The notes under the pieces were generated by a model. It made no database searches. It saw only the letters and a program-made list of their open reading frames with translations, and was not told the origin of the DNA. Shown one piece after another: positions 13,555-17,297 of a DNA stretch of 17,297 bases (within the stretch, counting starts at the first letter, position 1; each line of letters opens with the position of its first letter). The position numbers and the translations under genes were made by a program. The stretch is taken from assembly GCA_964482405.1 (NCBI GenBank), contig CAYZXH010000036.1:1-17297 (forward strand), read 5' to 3'. The stretch comes from Zestomicrobium sp964482405. Lineage in GTDB: Archaea > Thermoproteota > Thermoprotei_A > Sulfolobales > NBVN01.

Positions 13555-13583
13555 TTACGAAGTCATTATTTCTGGTGTTAGGT

Positions 13584-14330
13584 TTGAGTTTCACGGCTCC
13601 TGACGCTAGAGTTTGGTCTTACGTCATAGAAGCTACCGGCAAGTTTAGCGAGTCAGGGGTTTTCGTGCTTAAGCCTGACTCCCTCTACGTTAGGGCTATA
13701 GACCCATCGAGAACCGCTATGATAGAGTTTTACATCCCTAAAGAAGCTTTCGAGTCTTACGAGCCGATCACTGAGAGGACGGTCTACCTAAGCATGGAGG
13801 ACTTAAGCAAAATACTTAAGAGTGCTGGGAGAAGCGATAAGCTCACGATGTCTTTCTCTGAGGACAGCATAAGGATAGAATTCTCTGACGGGGTAGTGAC
13901 CAGAATGTTTAAGATGCCTCTCAGGCTTGAGATCGCGCACGAGGAGATCCCCAGCCTAGAAATAGAGTACCCGAACAAGTACGTGGTCGGTGGCGACGTA
14001 CTCCATGAAGCACTAGCCAGTATTGAGAAGGTTGGCGATGTCCTCAAGATCAGCGGCGATGAGTCAACACTGAAGCTAGAGTCTGTGGGCGACTTAGGTG
14101 AGGCGGAGGTAATATTAAGTCTTGAGAGAGGAGTTTTAAGAGAAGCTGAGGTGAGGAACCCGGGCTTCGAGGTCTCTTACAGTATTGATTACCTATCCTA
14201 CATGAAGAAACCTATTAAGTCAAGCGATGAGGTAGTGGTGTTGGTGGGTAGTGACCTACCGATATGTCTTGAGCTGAGGTTCCCTTCAGGGAGTAAGCTG
14301 AGCTACTACGTCGCGCCGAGAACAGAGTGA
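13584..14330 (+). CDS. pcna: DNA polymerase sliding clamp (PCNA)
   Basis: PCNA forms a trimeric ring that tethers DNA polymerase, FEN1, ligase and other factors to DNA. The N-terminal APDARVWSYVIEATGKF, the YVRAIDPSRTAMIEFYIP stretch of domain 1, the central VYLSMEDLSKILKSA and the C-terminal SGSKLSYYVAPRTE are family hallmarks. The open frame begins at TTG 13551, but that codon overlaps the TATA element; I choose TTG 13584, preceded by GGTG at 13574-13577, which gives MSFTAPDARVW and a normal 248-residue length. The stop overlaps the priS start as GTGA. Crenarchaea often have two or three PCNA genes forming heterotrimers; which paralogue this is cannot be told from the window alone. Confidence 0.95.
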   Translation: MSFTAPDARVWSYVIEATGKFSESGVFVLKPDSLYVRAIDPSRTAMIEFYIPKEAFESYEPITERTVYLSMEDLSKILKSAGRSDKLTMSFSEDSIRIEFSDGVVTRMFKMPLRLEIAHEEIPSLEIEYPNKYVVGGDVLHEALASIEKVGDVLKISGDESTLKLESVGDLGEAEVILSLERGVLREAEVRNPGFEVSYSIDYLSYMKKPIKSSDEVVVLVGSDLPICLELRFPSGSKLSYYVAPRTE

Positions 14331-15325
14331 GTAGAGTGGGTAGTAACCTCCAGAAACTACTTAGGGAGTATTACAAGACATCAAGTGAGTTCCTACTACC
14401 CGAGGACTTCATACTCAGAGAATTCGCTTTCCAAACACTTAACGGGAGCTTCGTTAGGCACCTATCCTTCCAGAACGTAGCTGAGTTCAGGGAATTCCTA
14501 GTCAAGGAAACCCCTAAAAACTCTTACTACTCGGTGGCTCTCTACAGCGACCCGGCAGCGCAGAAAATAGAGGATAAAGGATATATATTCGCTGAGTTAT
14601 TCTTCGATATAGACGTCGATCACTTACCGGAGTGTAGCACGATAGAGTACCAATTAGTTCCTGAGGCGTCACTGAGCGTAGTTAGCGAGGATTGTGTGGA
14701 GGTCGGTAAGCAGGAGCAGTTAAAACTGCTTGATATTTTGACGTACTTCTTCGGCTTCAGCATGAGCGAGATCAGGATGTACTTCACCGGTCATCGAGGC
14801 TTCCACACCTTGGTGAGGTCGAGAGACGAGGATTGGATGAAGCTCACGTCGAAACAAAGGAGGGAGTTGGTTGACTTCATTAAGTTAAGAAAGGCTGAGA
14901 AGCTAGTTGGTAAGGGTAGGAAAGCAAAGTCTCTTAAACTCACGGCACTCTATGTTAGAACGCTTAAGTTACTGGAGACTGACCCAACCATGAGTTTCGA
15001 CGAGGCCTTAAGCAGTGTCAAGGTAGAGATAGACGAGTTAGTCACACCGGACCTCACTAAGCTGGCTAGGGTTGTGAATACATTGAACGGTAAGACAGGT
15101 TTTAAGGTGACTCTACTATCTAGCGAGTCAGAATTAGTGAGCTTCACCCTCAGCCCACGCTTATCACCTTTCAGGAAGGACGTCGAGGTAAGACCACTGT
15201 TTTCTTCTAAGAGGGAGGTAAGAATACTTGATTACGAGTTAAGGCTTGTTAAGGGTAAGAGCATCGTCGTGCCTGGGTGGGTCGCTGTCTACCTAGCCTT
15301 GAACGAGGTTGTTGAGATAATTTAA
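14327..15325 (+). CDS. priS: DNA primase catalytic small subunit PriS
   Basis: PriS is the catalytic subunit of the archaeal/eukaryal primase, which makes RNA or DNA primers with PriL. The catalytic acidic motif is Asp94-Ile-Asp96 in FFDIDVDHL, the second core motif is TGHRGFH (154-160), and the substrate-binding region LARVVNTLNGKTGFKV lies near 244-259. A zinc-knuckle-like area after the DxD motif keeps His99, Cys103 and Cys123 but I do not see a full four-ligand set. Length (332 residues) is normal. The GTG start overlaps the pcna stop by 4 nt and gins15 follows 45 nt later, matching the pcna-priS-gins15 arrangement known in crenarchaea. PriL is not in the window. Confidence 0.93.
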   Translation: MSRVGSNLQKLLREYYKTSSEFLLPEDFILREFAFQTLNGSFVRHLSFQNVAEFREFLVKETPKNSYYSVALYSDPAAQKIEDKGYIFAELFFDIDVDHLPECSTIEYQLVPEASLSVVSEDCVEVGKQEQLKLLDILTYFFGFSMSEIRMYFTGHRGFHTLVRSRDEDWMKLTSKQRRELVDFIKLRKAEKLVGKGRKAKSLKLTALYVRTLKLLETDPTMSFDEALSSVKVEIDELVTPDLTKLARVVNTLNGKTGFKVTLLSSESELVSFTLSPRLSPFRKDVEVRPLFSSKREVRILDYELRLVKGKSIVVPGWVAVYLALNEVVEII

Positions 15326-15340
15326 CGGATTTTTATTCGG
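15326..15340 (+). promoter_or_regulatory. Possible internal promoter for gins15
   Basis: GGATTTTTATTCGG just after the priS stop contains a TATA-like TTTTTATT centred near 15333, which would place a start near 15359, 12 nt before the GTG at 15371. It may also simply be an AT-rich spacer within the operon. Confidence 0.3.
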
Positions 15341-15370
15341 TGGTTGCCTTAATTTTAACGGGGCGTCTTA

Positions 15371-15835
15371 GTGCTTAAGGACCTGCTTAAGAATGAGTTG
15401 ACTGACTTAAAGTTAGCTAGGCTGAGTAGGGAGGTTGTTGAAGGCATCGTTAGAGAGGTCACGTCATTAATGGATTGGTGCTTGAGTATTCCTGTCATCG
15501 AGGTTTGCGAGAAAGAGGTAGCAATGATTAAAGACATTTCTGAGAAGCTAGCGAACGTTAGGTTAAGTAAGATCCTGGAAACAGACCCCAACACGTTAGA
15601 TGCCGCAAACGTTGACGTAGAGTTCCTGAGTATCTTGGTTAAGGCAGTCAGGAAGTATGAGAGGCTTGTCTTTATGGGTCTCCTAGACTCTGAAGGTAAC
15701 GTGCCTGTCATGATAACCTCAGACTACTTAACCGTAGGTGCTCATAGATACTCGAAAGGCTCCCTAACACTACTTAAGTCTCACCTAGCATTACTCTTGG
15801 AGGTAGCCGGGTTAGTAAGGATAGTTGAGGCATGA
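15371..15835 (+). CDS. gins15: GINS complex subunit Gins15 (Sld5/Psf1-type)
   Basis: GINS binds MCM and Cdc45/GAN in the archaeal replicative helicase complex. The 154-residue product has the Gins15 layout: a helical A domain (about 1-105; LKNELTDLKLARLSREVVEGIV and later VEFLSILVKAVRKYERLVFMGLL) followed by a small C-terminal beta domain (VPVMITSDYLTVGAHRYSKGSLTLL to the end). Similarity to a motif is weak, as usual for GINS; the call rests on domain order, size and the known crenarchaeal linkage of gins15 with priS and pcna. The GTG at 15371 is the first suitable start after the 45-nt spacer. It converges on the MoaD-like gene with a 43-nt gap. Confidence 0.82.
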   Translation: MLKDLLKNELTDLKLARLSREVVEGIVREVTSLMDWCLSIPVIEVCEKEVAMIKDISEKLANVRLSKILETDPNTLDAANVDVEFLSILVKAVRKYERLVFMGLLDSEGNVPVMITSDYLTVGAHRYSKGSLTLLKSHLALLLEVAGLVRIVEA

Positions 15836-15878
15836 ATGACTAAGGATCAAGACCTTCAGTTATGTGTTTTAAGCCAAA

Positions 15879-16145
15879 CTAACCACCCATTTCCGGGGTC
15901 AGGAAGGTCACGCTATCACCGTCTCTGAGCACGTGGTTTAAGCTGAATACGCCAACCCCGTTAACTGATATGTAAAGAAAGAGTCTTCCTTCAAGAATCC
16001 CCTCCCCAACCCTCCTACTAATCTTGTCTTTAATGACTTTAAGGAGATCCGCTAGCGTAGATCCATCACTTAACTCAACCTCATACACTCTCCTACCCTC
16101 AACCAAGTCGCTAGCTCTACCTAGGAAGGTAACGTAGACTTTCAA
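15879..16145 (-). CDS. MoaD/ThiS-like ubiquitin-fold protein (possible SAMP)
   Basis: The 88-residue protein has the beta-grasp pattern of MoaD: MKVYVTFLGRASDLV, VYEVELSDGSTLADLLKVI, then YISVNGVGVFSLNHVLRDGDSVTFLTPEMGG. The exposed C-terminal Gly87-Gly88 is the site that an E1-like enzyme adenylates and either thiolates for molybdopterin synthesis or conjugates to lysines in SAMP-type modification. The start is TTG at 16145, directly preceded by a strong GGTGGTGAGG ribosome site, which decides this start. No MoaE, MoeB/E1 or JAMM protease gene is visible nearby, so sulfur carrier and protein modifier cannot be separated. An AT-rich element near 16181-16191 could be its TATA box. Confidence 0.85.
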   Translation of the reverse strand: MKVYVTFLGRASDLVEGRRVYEVELSDGSTLADLLKVIKDKISRRVGEGILEGRLFLYISVNGVGVFSLNHVLRDGDSVTFLTPEMGG

Positions 16146-16294
16146 GACCTCACCACCAATAAATAACTCGTTAACAAACTATTAATTATGATTTAATGCA
16201 GTTAATAGTAACCGTCTACACTAGACTTTCATGATCTAGACATAGCGTCTTATCAAGAATCCTATAACTAAAATTCTCGGTTCTATGTATTGTT

Positions 16295-16348
16295 GTAATA
16301 TGGTAATTTAGTAATTGAAAATACCAAAATACTTATAAACTTTGTAAT
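16295..16348. repeat. Iterated GTAAT motifs around the promoter of the ribbon-helix-helix gene
   Basis: GTAAT occurs at 16295, 16303, 16311 and 16344. The first three are spaced exactly 8 bp apart and the last lies just downstream of the TATA box. The sequences GTAATTTAGTAA (16303-16314) and GTAATTTAAGTAA (16344-16356) form near-direct repeats flanking the TATA box. Short iterated sites like these are what ribbon-helix-helix proteins usually bind, so autoregulation is a reasonable guess; the local AT-richness makes chance repeats possible. Confidence 0.35.
16332..16339 (+). promoter_or_regulatory. TATA box of the ribbon-helix-helix gene
   Basis: CTTATAAA ends 30 nt upstream of the ATG at 16370 and matches the archaeal TATA consensus. 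The ribosome site GGTGAG at 16361-16366 sits 3 nt before ATG. The predicted transcript start near 16360 would leave a very short leader. Confidence 0.5.
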
Positions 16349-16369
16349 TTAAGTAAATTTGGTGAGAAT

Positions 16370-17071
16370 ATGAGTGAAGAGTTTAGGAAGGAGTTGGAGA
16401 GATTGATTAATGAAATTAAGTCACGTGTTGACGCACTTTCTGAGGAAGTTGAGGAATTATGTGAGAGTGGCGAGTACTACAGGGCTTTCAGGAAGTGGTC
16501 TGAGGGAATATCGAAGGTCTTGAGGGATTTCAGGGGTTCGTTAAGTAGGTTGAGTGAGTGGATTAGGGAATCTAAGCTTAGTGAGAGTGAAGTTAAGGAA
16601 TCTATTGACTACCTGAAGAAGAGTCTTGAAGAAATTCTTGAGAAGATTAATGAGGTTAATGAAGCACTTAAGGAGCGAGGAAGGAAAGGCTTCAAGATGT
16701 TCATCGGTGTAGGACCTCATAGGTACACGAGAGAGATCTTTAAAGGACTTGAAGACACAATAGAGGGCGTCGTGGAGGGTGTTGAGAGAGCTATTGAAGC
16801 TTTTGAAGAATCACTAACTAAGTCTACTCAAGTAATCTCAGTAAGACTTAAGGAGAAAGACTTAGAGGTGGTGGACCAGCTAGTAGATGCGGGAATCTTC
16901 AAAAGCAGGAGTGAGGCAATAGCGTATTTCACGAGGAAAGGCATAGAATCAAGCAAAGAATGGATAGAGAAAGCACTAGAGCAAGCAAAGAAGATAAAAG
17001 AATTACAAGACTCGATAAGAAAGGAACTAGGAGAACATGGTACTGAACGAGAGGACGAGAGAAAACACTGA
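16370..17071 (+). CDS. Coiled-coil protein with C-terminal ribbon-helix-helix domain
   Basis: The N-terminal 150 residues are strongly charged and helical with coiled-coil character (EFRKELERLINEIKSRVDAL; VKESIDYLKKSLEEILEKIN), interrupted by a Gly-rich piece near FIGVGPHRYT (111-120). Residues about 155-192 read as a CopG/MetJ-type ribbon-helix-helix: the strand VISVRLKEKDLEVVDQLVDA, then FKSRSEAIAYFTRKGIE. A basic/acidic helix and charged tail follow. RHH proteins bind DNA as dimers through the strand, so this is likely a DNA-binding protein whose coiled coil drives oligomerisation; it could be a regulator, a chromatin protein or an antitoxin-like factor. No toxin partner is adjacent. The early part of the gene is more AT-rich than its neighbours, and it lies between an AT-rich region and a tRNA gene, so horizontal acquisition is possible. 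Confidence 0.75.
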   Translation: MSEEFRKELERLINEIKSRVDALSEEVEELCESGEYYRAFRKWSEGISKVLRDFRGSLSRLSEWIRESKLSESEVKESIDYLKKSLEEILEKINEVNEALKERGRKGFKMFIGVGPHRYTREIFKGLEDTIEGVVEGVERAIEAFEESLTKSTQVISVRLKEKDLEVVDQLVDAGIFKSRSEAIAYFTRKGIESSKEWIEKALEQAKKIKELQDSIRKELGEHGTEREDERKH

Positions 17072-17102
17072 CCCCCACTCTTTAGGGCAGGGCTTTCAGT
17101 TG
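17072..17102 (+). mobile_element. Possible relic of an IS200/IS605 (TnpB) element end
   Basis: Immediately after the stop of the RHH gene is a C-run, then CTCTTTAGGGCAGGGC and TTTCAGTTG. It resembles the CCC...TTTAGGG...GGGG hairpins followed by TCAG seen at the right ends of archaeal IS605/TnpB elements, with weaker pairing (CCC with GGG, CTC with GGG by wobble). No tnpA or tnpB reading frame is visible in the window. The resemblance is from memory and could be a simple terminator hairpin. Confidence 0.25.
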
Positions 17103-17110
17103 CGATAAAA

Positions 17111-17121
17111 CCTAAAAACTC
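17111..17121 (+). promoter_or_regulatory. TATA box of the tRNA-Thr gene
   Basis: CCTAAAAACTC is centred about 30 nt upstream of the mature tRNA 5' end, which would start transcription about 5 nt before G1. It is preceded by AAAA, a plausible BRE context. Confidence 0.4.
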
Positions 17122-17145
17122 TAACACGAAAAATACTTGGCGTGA

Positions 17146-17222
17146 GCCGCCGTAGCTCAGCCGGGTAGAGCACCGGCCTCGTAAGCCGGGGGTCGCGGGT
17201 TCGAATCCCGCCGGCGGCTCCA
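17146..17222 (+). tRNA. tRNA-Thr, anticodon CGT, CCA encoded
   Basis: A complete cloverleaf is visible: acceptor GCCGCCG (17146-17152) with CGGCGGC (17212-17218), D arm GCTC/GAGC, anticodon stem CCGGC/GCCGG around loop CTCGTAA with anticodon CGT at 17180-17182, and T arm GCGGG/CCCGC with loop TTCGAAT. The discriminator is U73 (17219), as in archaeal tRNA-Thr, and CCA is encoded at 17220-17222. There is no intron. It decodes ACG. Confidence 0.97.
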
Positions 17223-17297
17223 AACCCCGTACTGACCTCTACTCAACTAGTAAACCAAGTAAACACAGCTGTTCATTACTTTGATATAATGTTGAAG
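17223..17297. other. Intergenic tail after tRNA-Thr
   Basis: This 75-nt stretch is AT-rich and has no convincing ORF. GATATAATG near 17281-17291 could be a TATA element for a gene beyond the right edge. No second copy of the tRNA 3' end, as expected for an integrated element, is seen here or elsewhere in the window. Confidence 0.3.

Noticed and set aside
13551..13583. Upstream TTG start for pcna adding 11 residues
   Set aside because: The codon overlaps the TATA-like element and the added residues are absent from the usual PCNA N terminus; TTG 13584 has a well-placed GGTG.
16200..16260. Repeated CTAGAC words and short palindromes in the AT-rich gap, considered as CRISPR or att-like repeats
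   Set aside because: Only two 6-bp copies with no regular spacers and no nearby cas or integrase genes; consistent with chance.
17190..17222. tRNA 3' end as an integrated-element attachment site
   Set aside because: No second copy of the tRNA 3' sequence and no integrase frame exist in the window.
16828..17223. Minus-strand open frame of 131 codons starting MEPPAGFEPATPGL
   Set aside because: Its N-terminal part is the reverse complement of the tRNA-Thr gene, a well-known source of spurious proteins, and the rest is antisense to the RHH gene.

Overview
This window looks like the chromosome of a hyperthermophilic crenarchaeon, most likely from the Desulfurococcales or a close relative; that placement is inference. 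The evidence is a crenarchaeal replication and transcription gene set (PCNA, PriS, a Gins15-like protein, Rpo11/RpoL, TFS, Csl4), frequent GTG and TTG starts, GGTG-type ribosome binding sites, TATA boxes placed for leaderless or short-leader transcripts, and an archaeal C/D box guide RNA. Gene density is very high and most neighbours overlap by 4 nt or lie within about 80 nt. No gap exceeds 300 bases; the longest is 16146-16369.

Layout. (1) 1-600 holds the 3' end of a multi-pass membrane protein gene on the + strand. (2) 589-6081 (minus) is a four-gene, 4-nt-overlapping operon of exported proteins with type IV pilin-like (class III) signal sequences; three are large paralogues with a shared C-terminal region. 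This is the best candidate for an undescribed system, probably a cell-surface appendage or adhesive complex. (3) 6177-8288 (plus) is a serine hydroxymethyltransferase-creatininase family pair, divergent from the pilin-like operon. (4) 8303-9358 is a winged-helix/coiled-coil protein diverging from a small unknown protein. (5) 9377-13511 (minus) is a long informational gene string transcribed in the order csl4, small Pcc1-fold-like protein, possible 32-residue ORF, rpoL, unknown 99-residue protein, TFS, METTL5-like RNA methyltransferase, C/D box sRNA, serS. (6) 13584-15835 (plus) is the replication string pcna-priS-gins15, divergent from csl4 across one short AT-rich promoter region. (7) 15879-16145 (minus) is a MoaD/SAMP-like ubiquitin-fold protein ending in Gly-Gly. 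(8) 16370-17222 has a coiled-coil/ribbon-helix-helix protein, a possible IS605-type end relic, and an intron-less tRNA-Thr(CGT) with encoded CCA.

How the parts fit together: the csl4-to-serS and pcna-priS-gins15 clusters bring together exosome, RNA polymerase, transcript-cleavage, rRNA-modification, tRNA-charging and replisome genes, an informational grouping typical of Crenarchaeota. The pilin-like operon is a separate envelope module with no assembly ATPase, membrane platform or prepilin peptidase inside the window. Its assembly machinery, if it uses one, must lie elsewhere or beyond the left edge.
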